This document shows, in pieces, positions 42,079 through 50,664 of a stretch of DNA of 64,000 bases (positions are counted from its first letter, which is position 1; every line of letters starts with the position of its first letter). The notes under the pieces were generated by a model. That model saw only the letters and a program-made list of their open reading frames with translations. It was not told where the DNA came from and ran no database searches. Source of the stretch: Aromatoleum toluclasticum ATCC 700605 (GTDB taxonomy: Bacteria > Pseudomonadota > Gammaproteobacteria > Burkholderiales > Rhodocyclaceae); contig NZ_KB899505.1 of assembly GCF_000378245.1 (NCBI RefSeq), positions 1-64,000 on the forward strand, written 5' to 3'. Position numbers and translations under genes: made by a program.

Positions 42079-42957
42079 CTATGCGAACGCGGCCGCGAGC
42101 CAGTCGATGAATTCCCGCACGACGGCGCGCTTGCTCTGCACCGGCGTCGTGACGGCGTAGTAGGTGAAAGGCGCGGGCGCGGACACGCCGAAGAGCGGCA
42201 CCAATCGGCCCGTTTCGACCCACGCGGCAGAAAGACGCCGCGTGCACACCGCCGCGCCCAGCCCGGCCGCGGCGATCTCCATCAGCATGCCCAGGTCATT
42301 GAACACGGCGCCGCGCTCGGGCTCCGCCCAGTCGAGCCCGGCCGCGGCAAAGCACGGCCGCCAGGGCAGCAGCGGCGACCGCAGCAGCTCCAGACCGGCG
42401 AGATCTGCCATGCCGGCCGGCGCATGCGCCGCGACCCACGAAGGCGCGGCGACCGGCACCATCGTGTCGTCGAAGAGCTTGCGCACGACACGCTCGGGGT
42501 AGTCGCCCTTGCCCCAGCGCACCTCGACGTCGGCCGCCTCGGCGGTGACGTCCTGCAGCGGAATCGACAGGTGTGCCTCCACTTCCACCTCGGGATGAGC
42601 GCGCAGGTATTCGGGCAGGCGCGCCATCAGCAACTGACGCGCGAAGGTCGGCGGCAGCGACACGCGCAGACGCTCGCGCTCGGGCCGCAGCACCGCGCCC
42701 GCCTGCGCGAGCCGGTCGAAGGCGTCGCGCACGCTGTCGAGATACAGACGCCCGGCGGTAGTCGGCCGAACGCCGCCCGGACCGCGCTCGAACAAGGCGG
42801 TGCCGAGCTGGGTTTCGAGCTGGCGGATGCGGTGGCTCACGGCGCTCGGGGTCACGCACAGCTCTTCGGCCGCCTGTGCGAAGCCGCCCAGGCGCGCTGC
42901 CGCCTCGAAGGCCGCCAGCGCATGCATCGGCGGCACGTGGCGCAAGGGCGTGCTCAA
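42079..42957 (-). CDS. LysR-family regulator, GcvA-like
   Basis: 292 aa. Helix-turn-helix: ALAAFEAAARLGGFAQAAEE then VTPSAVSHRIRQLE, the GcvA-type pattern, followed by an effector domain. The start is taken as the TTG at 42957: it overlaps the tag stop as TTGA, has GGAG 6 bases upstream, and gives a GcvA-length N terminus. GTG at 42936 and ATG at 42927 are shorter alternatives without a ribosome binding site. Being inside a tag-lysR-acpH unit it does not show the usual divergent target. Confidence 0.9.
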   Translation of the reverse strand: MSTPLRHVPPMHALAAFEAAARLGGFAQAAEELCVTPSAVSHRIRQLETQLGTALFERGPGGVRPTTAGRLYLDSVRDAFDRLAQAGAVLRPERERLRVSLPPTFARQLLMARLPEYLRAHPEVEVEAHLSIPLQDVTAEAADVEVRWGKGDYPERVVRKLFDDTMVPVAAPSWVAAHAPAGMADLAGLELLRSPLLPWRPCFAAAGLDWAEPERGAVFNDLGMLMEIAAAGLGAAVCTRRLSAAWVETGRLVPLFGVSAPAPFTYYAVTTPVQSKRAVVREFIDWLAAAFA

Positions 42958-43544
42958 GCCCGGCTCCGCAAACGGGCGATTGCGGCGACCTCGCGGTGGC
43001 GCGGGCAGGCGATGACGTGGTCGTTGGTCATGCCTGCCGCCTGCATCAGCGCGTAGCAGATCGTGCTGCCGACGAACTTGAAGCCGCGGGCCTTCAGCGC
43101 CTTGCTCATCGCGTCGGACTGCGGCGTCGTCGCGGGGATCTCGGCGAGCGCGGAGAAGGCGTTCTGCACCGGCTCGCCGTCGACGAAACTCCACAGCCAG
43201 GCGACGGGATCGGTTCCGGCGTCCCGAAGGTCGAGCCACGCACGCGCGTTGAGGATCGCCGCGTCTATCTTCGCGCGGTTGCGGATGATGCCGGGGTCGG
43301 CGAGCAGTTCCGCCTTCTTCGCGTCGTCGTAGCGCACGATGCGCTCGGGGTCGAAGCCGTCGAACACCGCACGATAGCGTTCGCGCTTTCGCAGCACGGT
43401 GATCCACGACAGACCCGCCTGCGCGCCTTCGAGGACGAGGAATTCAAACAGCGTGCGCGCATCGTCGGTGGGCACGCCCCATTCGGTGTCGTGGTAATGG
43501 ACGTAGAGCGGATCATTGCCCGCCCAGGCGCAGCGCTCAGTCAT
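42954..43544 (-). CDS. tag: DNA-3-methyladenine glycosylase I
   Basis: 196 aa. The start MTERCAWAGNDPLYVHYHD, with GGAGGAG just upstream, is the family N terminus. TEWGVP, LEGAQAGLSWITVLRKRE (the helix-hairpin and base-binding region) and the late zinc-site residues in GMTNDHVIACPRH match Tag, which excises 3-methyladenine from alkylated DNA. It overlaps the lysR start by 4 bases. Confidence 0.95.
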   Translation of the reverse strand: MTERCAWAGNDPLYVHYHDTEWGVPTDDARTLFEFLVLEGAQAGLSWITVLRKRERYRAVFDGFDPERIVRYDDAKKAELLADPGIIRNRAKIDAAILNARAWLDLRDAGTDPVAWLWSFVDGEPVQNAFSALAEIPATTPQSDAMSKALKARGFKFVGSTICYALMQAAGMTNDHVIACPRHREVAAIARLRSRA

Positions 43545-43647
43545 GTGGCTCCTCCGGCGGGCGCGCATCAACGGCCCGGCTCAAGCTGAAGTTTATTGAA
43601 CCAACCATCAAACGCAATCGTTCGCGCCCGATGCGTCGATGCGGATC

Positions 43648-43721
43648 GTGGGAGCGGCTTCAGCCGCGAATCGGCGGTTTCGCATGCGTTGCGGCCCATT
43701 CGCGGCTGAAGCCGCTCCCAC
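43648..43721. repeat. REP-like 24-bp perfect inverted repeat
   Basis: The arm beginning GTGGGAGCGGCTTCAGCCGC (43648-43671) is repeated exactly in reverse complement at 43698-43721, with 26 bases between. Sequence and layout match the repetitive extragenic palindromes best known in Pseudomonas. It lies in the 214-base gap between cobB and tag, where it could terminate or stabilise transcripts. The rest of the gap holds short CTCCCACAC direct repeats and no gene. Confidence 0.85.
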
Positions 43722-43758
43722 ACTGCAGCTCCCACACTCCGCACCCCACACCCCGAAC

Positions 43759-45045
43759 TCAGCCAAAGATCCGGGCCACCGCCGCTGGGTCCGACGGGAA
43801 GTAGAAATGCACGTAGGACGCGGTGAGCCGTCCCTGCCGGTAGATCGCCTCGCCCTCGCGCCCGTCAGGCGTGCGCGCACGCACGAGGGGCGCGAGCGGG
43901 GTGTCGCTCTTCGAATAGTGGAAGGTATGGCCGCGCAGACGCCCCTCGGGCAGTTCCGCGACCTGCATCCCGAGCGCCGCGAGCCGCTGCTGCATCACCG
44001 CACGCCCCGGCAGCAGGCCGGCGAAAGCGTGCGCCTGCCCCGCCTTGTCGACGACCGTCTCGAACAGGCTCATCATCCCGCCACACTCGGCGAGCAGCGG
44101 CTTGTCCGCTGCCGCGTGCGCGCGCAGACCGGCGAAGAAATGCGGGTTCGCCGCGAGCGCCGCGCCGTGCAGCTCGGGATAGCCACCCGGCAGCCACACG
44201 GCGTCGCAGTCGGGCAGCGCGTCGCCGGCCAGCGGCGAGAAGAATTCGAGCCGCGCGCCCAGTTCACGCAAGGTGTCCACATTGGCCGGATAGATGAAAC
44301 CGTAGGCCGCGTCGCGCGCGATCGCGATCGTCCGCCCGGCCAGCAGCGGCGCCTGCCCGGGCGCAGCGGCGGCGGGAAATGCGACCGGTTCCGGCAGATC
44401 GGCCGCGCCGGTCGCCGCGATGCCGTCGGCGAAGCGGTCCAGCCGCGTTTCGAGGTCGGCGATCTCGGCCGCCTGCAGCAGGCCCAGGTGGCGTTCCGGC
44501 AGGCCCGCCTGCACATCCCGCGATAGCGCGCCGTACCAGCGCATGCCGGCGGGCAGTGCGTCGCGCAGCATCTCGGCGTGGCGCGCGCTGCCGATGTGGT
44601 TCGCGAGCACGCCGGAGAACGGCAGGCCCGGCTGGTAGTGGGCAAGGCCGTAGGCGACGGCGCCGAAAGTCTGCGCCATGGCGCGCGCGTCGATCACGGC
44701 CATCACCGGCAGGCCGAAGCGGCGTGCGATGTCGGCGCCGGAGGGCGCGCCGTCGTAGAGGCCCATCACGCCTTCGACGAGGATCAGGTCGGCGTCGCGC
44801 GCCGCATCGAACAGGCGCCACGCGGCATCCGCCTCGCCGCACATGCCGAGGTCGAGGTTATATACAGGCGCGCCGCTCGCGACGGCGTGGATCTGCGGGT
44901 CGAGGAAGTCCGGCCCGCACTTGAACACGCGCACGCGGCGCCCCTGACGGGCGTGCAGGCGCGCGAGCGCGGCGGTGACGGTGGTCTTGCCCTGGCCGGA
45001 AGCGGGGGCGGCGACGAAAAGGGCGGGACAGGCGACGATGCTCAC
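43759..45045 (-). CDS. cobB: Cobyrinic acid a,c-diamide synthase
   Basis: 428 aa. It amidates the a and c side chains of the corrin ring with glutamine and ATP. An N-terminal nucleotide-binding domain (FVAAPASGQGKTTVTAALA, about 7-25) is joined to a class I glutamine amidotransferase domain with the catalytic Cys in PLLAECGGMM. The GTG at 45045 is chosen because the protein then begins SIVACPALFVAAP, as the family does. It is the last gene of the riboswitch-led B12 operon. CbiA is the anaerobic-pathway name for the same family. Confidence 0.93.
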   Translation of the reverse strand: MSIVACPALFVAAPASGQGKTTVTAALARLHARQGRRVRVFKCGPDFLDPQIHAVASGAPVYNLDLGMCGEADAAWRLFDAARDADLILVEGVMGLYDGAPSGADIARRFGLPVMAVIDARAMAQTFGAVAYGLAHYQPGLPFSGVLANHIGSARHAEMLRDALPAGMRWYGALSRDVQAGLPERHLGLLQAAEIADLETRLDRFADGIAATGAADLPEPVAFPAAAAPGQAPLLAGRTIAIARDAAYGFIYPANVDTLRELGARLEFFSPLAGDALPDCDAVWLPGGYPELHGAALAANPHFFAGLRAHAAADKPLLAECGGMMSLFETVVDKAGQAHAFAGLLPGRAVMQQRLAALGMQVAELPEGRLRGHTFHYSKSDTPLAPLVRARTPDGREGEAIYRQGRLTASYVHFYFPSDPAAVARIFG

Positions 45046-45115
45046 TGGACGGGCCTTTGTTTCACTGGAAGCATTGGGGACAGGGCAGGACGGCGGGCAG
45101 GAAATCCGCGGGCGA

Positions 45116-45961
45116 TCAGTCGCCCTGCTCCCCGCGCACGGCCGCACACCCTGCGTGCGGAGGGTGCGACGCCGATACGGCCTCGGGCGCGAACCACGCG
45201 AGCCGCGGATAGAGGCCGACGACCTCGCCGACGATGGTCAGCGCGGGCGGACGGATGCCTTCGGCCGCGACGACTTCGGGCAGGTTCGCGAGCGTGCCGA
45301 CGGCGACGCGCTGCGCCTGCGTCGTGCCGCGCTCGATGACGCCTGCCGGCGTCTCGGCCGGCAGGCCGTGCGCGACGAGCTCGCGGCAGATGTCGGGCAG
45401 ACGCGAGATGCCCATGTAGATGACCAGCGTCTGCCCGCGTCGCGCGAGCATCGGCCAGTCGAGATCGAGCGCGCCGTCCTTGAGGAAGCCGGTCGTGAAC
45501 ACCACCGACCGTGCATGGTCGCGGTGCGTGAGCGGGATGCCGGCGTAGGCGGCAACGCCCGCCGCGGCGGTGACGCCGGGCACGACTTCGACGGTGATCC
45601 CGGCCGCGACGAGCACTTCCATCTCCTCGCCGCCGCGCCCGAAGATGAAGGGGTCACCCCCCTTCAGGCGCACGACGCGCTTGCCGGCCTGCGCGAGCCG
45701 CACCAGCAACTGGTTGATGTCGTCCTGCGGCAGCGTGTGGTCGGCGGCCTTCTTGCCGACGTAGTGGCGCTCGGCCGATGCCGGGGCGAGATCGACGATC
45801 GCCGGGCTGACGAGGTTGTCGTAGACGATCGCGTCGGCACCGGCGACGAGGCGCGCACCGCGCAGCGTCAGCAGTTCGGGGTCACCCGGGCCGGCGCCGA
45901 CGAGGTAGACGTGGCCCGCAGCCGGACCGGGGCGGGGATTCGGGAGGTCGGGAAGGGACAT
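45116..45961 (-). CDS. cobA: Uroporphyrinogen-III C-methyltransferase (SUMT)
   Basis: 281 aa. It adds two methyl groups from S-adenosylmethionine to uroporphyrinogen III, giving precorrin-2, the entry to B12 and siroheme. Key motifs: VYLVGAGPGDPELLTLRG (about 17-34), VVRLKGGDPFIFGRGGEE, and GVTAAAGVAAYAGIPLTHR. The ATG at 45961 is chosen for its GAGAAG and the family N terminus. It is a single-domain enzyme, not fused to a uroporphyrinogen synthase or CysG. Confidence 0.95.
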   Translation of the reverse strand: MSLPDLPNPRPGPAAGHVYLVGAGPGDPELLTLRGARLVAGADAIVYDNLVSPAIVDLAPASAERHYVGKKAADHTLPQDDINQLLVRLAQAGKRVVRLKGGDPFIFGRGGEEMEVLVAAGITVEVVPGVTAAAGVAAYAGIPLTHRDHARSVVFTTGFLKDGALDLDWPMLARRGQTLVIYMGISRLPDICRELVAHGLPAETPAGVIERGTTQAQRVAVGTLANLPEVVAAEGIRPPALTIVGEVVGLYPRLAWFAPEAVSASHPPHAGCAAVRGEQGD

Positions 45962-45995
45962 GGGGACTTCTCGTGTTTGTTTACCGAGCAAGTAA

Positions 45996-46076
45996 TCAGG
46001 CTATGTCGGCGGGGCGCTGCGCGGCTTCTCCCTCCTCTTGAAGGGGGAGGAACGTCCCGGCCTTCGAAGACTTCAT
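45996..46076 (-). repeat. Repeat-like intergenic spacer between cobO and cobA with a 26-codon open frame
   Basis: In the 167-base cobO-cobA gap the minus strand carries a GC-rich CTCCC.../...GGGAG hairpin region inside an open frame starting MKSSKAGTF and stopping 34 bases before cobA. Its look (CCTCCCCCTTCAAG core) is that of short repeats common in betaproteobacterial gaps. No coupling to either neighbour is seen, so I do not call it a gene. Confidence 0.3.
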
Positions 46077-46128
46077 TTGTACTCGTGCCTGAACCGTATG
46101 GCTGCCAGGAAAGCGACGATCGAGTTGC

Positions 46129-46740
46129 TCAGAACTCCAGGCCCGGCATCGCCTTCACGCCGGCCGCGAACGCGTGCTTGACGAGCCCCATGTCGGTGAC
46201 CGTATCGGCGGCCTCGACGAGCTCCGGCGGCGCCGCGCGGCCGGTCACGATCACGTGCTGCATCACGGGGCGCGCGCGCAGGTCGGCGACGACGGCATTC
46301 ACGTCAAGATAGCGGTACTTCAGCGCGATGTTCAACTCGTCGAGCACCACCAGTCCGACCGCGGGATCGCGCAGCAGCGTCCGCGCCCTTTCCCACGCAG
46401 CCTCGGCGCTCGCGACGTCGCGCTCGCGGTCCTGCGTGTCCCAGGTGAAGCCTTCGCCCATCACGTGCCACACGACGCCGGGCTGGCGGCGGAAGAAAGC
46501 CTCCTCTCCGGTGTCCGAGCGCCCCTTGATGAACTGCACGACGCCGACCTGCATGCCGTGGCCGAGCGCGCGCGCGACGACGCCGAAGGCGGCGCTCGAT
46601 TTGCCCTTGCCGTTGCCGGTATTGACCAGCAGCACGCCGCGCTCGTTCTGCGCCGCAGCGATCTTCTCATCCACGACCGTCTTCTTGCGCTGCATGCGCT
46701 CGGCGTGGCGGGTGTTCCTGTCGGTGTCGGGAGTATTCAT
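46129..46740 (-). CDS. cobO: Cob(I)yrinic acid a,c-diamide adenosyltransferase
   Basis: 203 aa, the CobO/BtuR/CobA-type corrinoid adenosyltransferase that moves the 5'-deoxyadenosyl group from ATP to cobalt. The unusual P-loop NTGNGKGKSSAAFG (about 40-53) and VVLDELNIALKYRYLD are diagnostic. It lies 9 bases after btuD, in the same operon, so scavenged corrinoids can be adenosylated at once. Confidence 0.95.
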   Translation of the reverse strand: MNTPDTDRNTRHAERMQRKKTVVDEKIAAAQNERGVLLVNTGNGKGKSSAAFGVVARALGHGMQVGVVQFIKGRSDTGEEAFFRRQPGVVWHVMGEGFTWDTQDRERDVASAEAAWERARTLLRDPAVGLVVLDELNIALKYRYLDVNAVVADLRARPVMQHVIVTGRAAPPELVEAADTVTDMGLVKHAFAAGVKAMPGLEF

Positions 46741-46749
46741 GTCTTTCCT

Positions 46750-47535
46750 CTAGTCGGGAATGAAAAGCGTGCGCCCGTCGACATCGAGCCGACGGATCGG
46801 GTGGTCGAAGGCGCGGCTGAGGTGGTCCGCCTGCAGGACGTCCTCGCGCGTGCCGGCCAGCACGCCGCCCTTGCCGTCGAGCAGGATCACATGGTCGGCG
46901 AAGCGCGTCGCGAGGTTGATGTCGTGCAGCACCATCACGACGCCGCGCCCCTCGCGCCCGAGGCGGGCGAAAAGCTCAAGCACGGCGACCTGGTAGTGCA
47001 GGTCGAGGTGGTTCGTCGGCTCGTCGAGCAGGAAGAGCCGCGGCGCCTGCGTCAGCAGCGTCGCGATCGACACGCGCTGGCGCTCGCCGCCGGACAGGCT
47101 GAGGATGTCCCGTCCCGCGAGCTCCGCGAGGCCCACTTCGGCCAGCGCCGCCTGCGCGATGGCAACGTCGGCCGCGCTCTCCCAGCCCCAGCGGCCGAGA
47201 TGCGGGTGGCGGCCGATCAGCGCCGTCTGCAGCACCGAGGCAGAAAAATGATCCGGCTGCTGTTGCGGGAGCAGCCCGCGAAAGCGCGCCGCCGCGAGAC
47301 TGTCCCAGTCCGCGTAGGGGCGGCCGCCGAGGCCCACGCTGCCCACCGTGGGCGCACGCAGGCCGGCCAGCGTGTGCAGCAGCGTCGTCTTGCCGGCGCC
47401 GTTGGGCCCCAGCAGCACGAGGCACTCTCCCGCCGCCAGCCGCAGGCTGAATTCGCAGCACAGCCAGCGCTCGCCCACCTGCAGCGCAATGCCGTCGGCT
47501 TCCAGCAGGACGAGGGAAGAATCCGTCGCAGCCAT
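46750..47535 (-). CDS. btuD: Cobalamin ABC transporter ATP-binding protein BtuD-like
   Basis: 261 aa. Walker A GPNGAGKTT, signature LSGGERQRV and Walker B LFLLDEPTNHLD are intact, in the FecE/BtuD pattern. The ATG at 47535 is preceded by GGAGG that belongs to an upstream linker module, whose TGA shares one base with this ATG. Position between btuC and cobO, under a B12 riboswitch, supports corrinoid rather than siderophore import. Confidence 0.88.
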   Translation of the reverse strand: MAATDSSLVLLEADGIALQVGERWLCCEFSLRLAAGECLVLLGPNGAGKTTLLHTLAGLRAPTVGSVGLGGRPYADWDSLAAARFRGLLPQQQPDHFSASVLQTALIGRHPHLGRWGWESAADVAIAQAALAEVGLAELAGRDILSLSGGERQRVSIATLLTQAPRLFLLDEPTNHLDLHYQVAVLELFARLGREGRGVVMVLHDINLATRFADHVILLDGKGGVLAGTREDVLQADHLSRAFDHPIRRLDVDGRTLFIPD

Positions 47536-47624
47536 CACGCCCTCCGCCGCGCCGTCCCGGGGAGGATGCGCCCCCCTTGGGGGGGTAGCGGAGAACCGTC
47601 AGTTGCGGGCACGGGGCACACCAT
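47535..47624 (-). CDS. Linker mini-ORF between btuC and btuD (29 codons)
   Basis: Opens as TGA-G-ATG right after btuC, runs 29 codons, and ends with a TGA overlapping the btuD ATG by one base. The second half, from SPLPPQGGRI to GTARRRA, aligns with the LPPKGAQ...GAARREA end of the two linker copies at 17491-17659, and it carries the same CCCCCCAAGGGG core. The first half is unrelated. Probably a diverged member of that module; peptide production is unknown. Confidence 0.45.
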   Translation of the reverse strand: MVCPVPATDGSPLPPQGGRILPGTARRRA

Positions 47625-47625
47625 C

Positions 47626-48606
47626 TCAACGCGGATTGCGCGACAGCAGGAAGAGGAACACCGGCACGCCGATCAGTGCGGTCAGCACCCCGACCGGCAG
47701 CTGCACGGGCGCCATCACGGTGCGCGCGGCCGTGTCGGCGAGCGTCAGCAGCGTGCCGCCCGCCAGCAGCGCCGCCGGCAACAGCTGGCGCTGGTCGTTG
47801 CCGAGCACGAAGCGCACGAGATGCGGCACGATCAGGCCGACGAAGCCGACGGAACCGACCAGCGTCACCGCAGCCGCCGTGAGCAGCGACGCCAGCACAT
47901 ACAGCAGGTAGCGCAGCCGCCGCACACGGACGCCCAGCGCGGAGGCGGCGGTCTCGCCGCGCGCGAGGACGTTGAGGTCGCGCGCAACGGGCAGCACCGC
48001 GACGAGCCCCGCAACGAGCACGACGAGCGCCGGCCACGGCCGGCTCGCGCCGCTCGCGTCGCCCATCAGCCAGAACAGCATCGACTGCAGGCGCGTGTCG
48101 GTCGCCAGCGACAGCATCAGCGTCACCGCCGCGCCGCAGCCGGCCGCGACGATGACGCCCGTGAGCAGCAGCCGCGTCTGCGTCCACGAGCCGTCGCCAT
48201 GCGCCAGCCCGAACACCACCAGCATCGCCGCCAATGCGCCGCCGAAGGCCGCGCCATCGACGGCCCAGGGCGAGAGGCCGGCCAGCATCGCCGCCAGCGC
48301 ACCGACCGCCGCCCCACCCGACACGCCCAGCACGTAGGGATCGGCGAGGGGGTTGCGCAGCAGCACCTGCATCAGCGCGCCGGCCAGCGCCAGCAGCCCG
48401 CCGCATACGAACACCGCCACCGCACGCGGCAGGCGCAGCTCGCGCACGACGTCGGCCCCCATGCCCTCGGCGCCGCGGAAGAGCGCATCGAAGACCTCGC
48501 CGGGGCCGATGGTCAGATCGCCGGCGGACAGGGCCCATGCCAGCGCGCACACGCCCGCAAGCATCAGCGCTGCGATCACGAAGCCGGCAGATGTGCGCCT
48601 TGGCAT
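47626..48606 (-). CDS. btuC: Cobalamin ABC transporter permease BtuC-like (FecCD family)
   Basis: 326 aa with about nine to ten membrane segments, the FecCD/BtuC fold of vitamin B12 and siderophore importers. Typical motifs are LRLPRAVAVFVCGGLLALAG, NPLADPYVLGVSGGAAVGA and VGFVGLIVPHLVR. It is 41 bases after btuB. No periplasmic binding protein (btuF) gene is in the window. Confidence 0.9.
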   Translation of the reverse strand: MPRRTSAGFVIAALMLAGVCALAWALSAGDLTIGPGEVFDALFRGAEGMGADVVRELRLPRAVAVFVCGGLLALAGALMQVLLRNPLADPYVLGVSGGAAVGALAAMLAGLSPWAVDGAAFGGALAAMLVVFGLAHGDGSWTQTRLLLTGVIVAAGCGAAVTLMLSLATDTRLQSMLFWLMGDASGASRPWPALVVLVAGLVAVLPVARDLNVLARGETAASALGVRVRRLRYLLYVLASLLTAAAVTLVGSVGFVGLIVPHLVRFVLGNDQRQLLPAALLAGGTLLTLADTAARTVMAPVQLPVGVLTALIGVPVFLFLLSRNPR

Positions 48607-48647
48607 GGGTCGCCCGTCTTACGGTCAGGGTTGCCTAAATACGTCGG

Positions 48648-50522
48648 TCACTTCGGTGCGTAACGCACGCCTACGAAGACCGCGGCGCCGAGCGTATTGA
48701 ACCCTTTCGCGAGCTCGTAATCGCGATCGAGCACGTTGTTCGCCCTGGCTTCGATCGCCCAGTCGCGATTGACGGCATAGCGCGCAAAAAGGTTCAGCAG
48801 CGAATAGCCCGACAGCTCATTGACCTCGCCGGCGCGGTCGAATCGCTTGCCGACGCCGATGAGCTCGCCGCCGAAGCGGAACGGCCCCACTTCGCGCGAA
48901 ATCGCCAGCCGGCCCTGCTCCCGCGCGCGCCGATGCAGGCGCTTTCCGGTCTCGAGGTTCTTCGCATCCATCAGGTCGATACTCGTCGAAACGTCGAAAC
49001 CATAAAGCTTGGCTGCGTATGCGAATTCCCAGCCCTCGATCCGGGCGTCATCGGTCTGCTCCGGCACAAACGCGAAGGTGGGGGGTGCAGCATTCCATTC
49101 GATGAGGTTGGATATCCTGTTGTTGAAATAGGTCGCGGACGCGCTATGGCGCCCGTCGTCGTACTTCAGCGCCGCCTCCCGATTGCGTGAGCGTTCCGGC
49201 TTCAGCGACGGATCGCCGTGGTTTCCGAAGGCGTCCTCGTAATAGAGATCATTCAGCGTCGGCGCCTTGAACGCGGTCCCCAGGGCTGCCGAAACGGACC
49301 ACAGGGGCGTCAACTTGTATCCGTAAGACGCGAAATAGGTCGTTTCGTCACCGAACTGGCTGTTCTTGTCCTGGCGCACATTGAGTTGCCACTGATGCTG
49401 GCCGAGGCTGGCATTCCAACCGGCAAGCAGCGACTCGATCCGGCGCCCCTTCTTCGCGAAGGCGGTGGTGCTGTCTACGCGCTGGTCCAGGTACTCGTAG
49501 GCGAGAAGCGCCGACCCGAGCGGCAGCTTGACGTCGTTCTGCCATACTGCTTGGCTCTGACGCGTATCGAACTGGAATGAATCGCGGAAGCCGCTCGACT
49601 CGTCCTTCGATTGTGCGATCCGGACTGTGCTCGTCCAGTTCGACGTCAGCCGGTTGCGGCTCGCCAGGCCGATCGACTCCGCCACGTCATCATTGCCCAC
49701 GTCCGCACCGCCGCGGGAATTGAAGCCGTTCCCGTCATACCAGTTGCGCGTTTGCGCGTGCAGGACATTCAGTTCGAGATCGTGGTCGTTGTTGAACTTG
49801 AAGCCCAGGCTGCCCGAGGCCGTCGTGGCACGGAAGCCGTCGCGGTCCGCGTCGAGGGCCGGATCGTAATCGTGAAAAACCCGGCGGGCAGCGAAAGGTC
49901 CCTTCTTGGCTGACACGCCGTCGGTCTCGTACTGCCCTGCCCGGAAGGCGTACGACCACGCGCCGGCAGCGCCCGAGACGCCGGCGCTCACATCGGTCGT
50001 CTCGTAGGTGCCCGCGCCGACAAAGAGTTCGGGCCGGAAACCGCCCTCCCCCTTCTTCGTGAACACCTGCACCACGCCGCCGACAGCGTCCGCGCCATAC
50101 AGGGCAGATGCCGGTCCGCGCAGAATCTCGACACGCTCGATCTGGTCGAGCGGAATGTTCTGGAACGGCGCCTGCCCGGTCGTCGCTGAACCGACGCGCA
50201 CGCCGTCGACGAACAGCACCGTGTGGTTCGAGTTCGTGCCACGCATGAACAAGGACGATGTCTTTCCGGGCCCACCATTGCTCGAAATCTGCACGCCGGC
50301 CCTGTTGCCGAGCAGTTCGAGCAGTGAGGACTGTCCGGATTCCTCGATTTCAGCGCGCTCGATGACGTCCACGCTGGCGAGGACTTCGGACGCGCGCTGA
50401 GGCTGACGGGCTGCGGTCACGACCACGGTCTCGCCGATCTTCTCTTCGGCAGCCAGTGCACCGGTAGCAAACGGCAATGCGGCGGCCACCGCGACGGCGG
50501 TAGCGGACAGACGGATGTTCAT
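48648..50522 (-). CDS. btuB: TonB-dependent vitamin B12 outer-membrane receptor
   Basis: 624 aa. A signal peptide ends near ALA-AEE (residue 25), the TonB box is in GETVVVTA, a plug domain (about 45-150) has RGTNSNHTVLFVDGVRVG, and a 22-strand barrel ends with the outer-membrane signal VGVRYAPK, though not in Phe/Trp as is usual. The length matches BtuB. The cobalamin riboswitch directly upstream identifies the ligand. GGGAG precedes the start. Confidence 0.95.
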   Translation of the reverse strand: MNIRLSATAVAVAAALPFATGALAAEEKIGETVVVTAARQPQRASEVLASVDVIERAEIEESGQSSLLELLGNRAGVQISSNGGPGKTSSLFMRGTNSNHTVLFVDGVRVGSATTGQAPFQNIPLDQIERVEILRGPASALYGADAVGGVVQVFTKKGEGGFRPELFVGAGTYETTDVSAGVSGAAGAWSYAFRAGQYETDGVSAKKGPFAARRVFHDYDPALDADRDGFRATTASGSLGFKFNNDHDLELNVLHAQTRNWYDGNGFNSRGGADVGNDDVAESIGLASRNRLTSNWTSTVRIAQSKDESSGFRDSFQFDTRQSQAVWQNDVKLPLGSALLAYEYLDQRVDSTTAFAKKGRRIESLLAGWNASLGQHQWQLNVRQDKNSQFGDETTYFASYGYKLTPLWSVSAALGTAFKAPTLNDLYYEDAFGNHGDPSLKPERSRNREAALKYDDGRHSASATYFNNRISNLIEWNAAPPTFAFVPEQTDDARIEGWEFAYAAKLYGFDVSTSIDLMDAKNLETGKRLHRRAREQGRLAISREVGPFRFGGELIGVGKRFDRAGEVNELSGYSLLNLFARYAVNRDWAIEARANNVLDRDYELAKGFNTLGAAVFVGVRYAPK

Positions 50523-50664
50523 CTGGGGTTATCTCCCTGCGCCAGCGGTCGCGTCCCCGCGCCACTGGTCATCTTCACAATGGAAGCGCCGCCCGGGGAA
50601 ATACGTGTTGAGCCGCTGCGAAGCACGCCCGTCGCCGCCTCCCCGCGGACTTCCGCCTTCTCGT

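Noticed and set aside
46174-48663. 829-codon open frame antisense to cobO-btuD-btuC
   Set aside because: It runs across three well-supported genes, is very rich in Arg/His/Ala, and has no recognisable domain.
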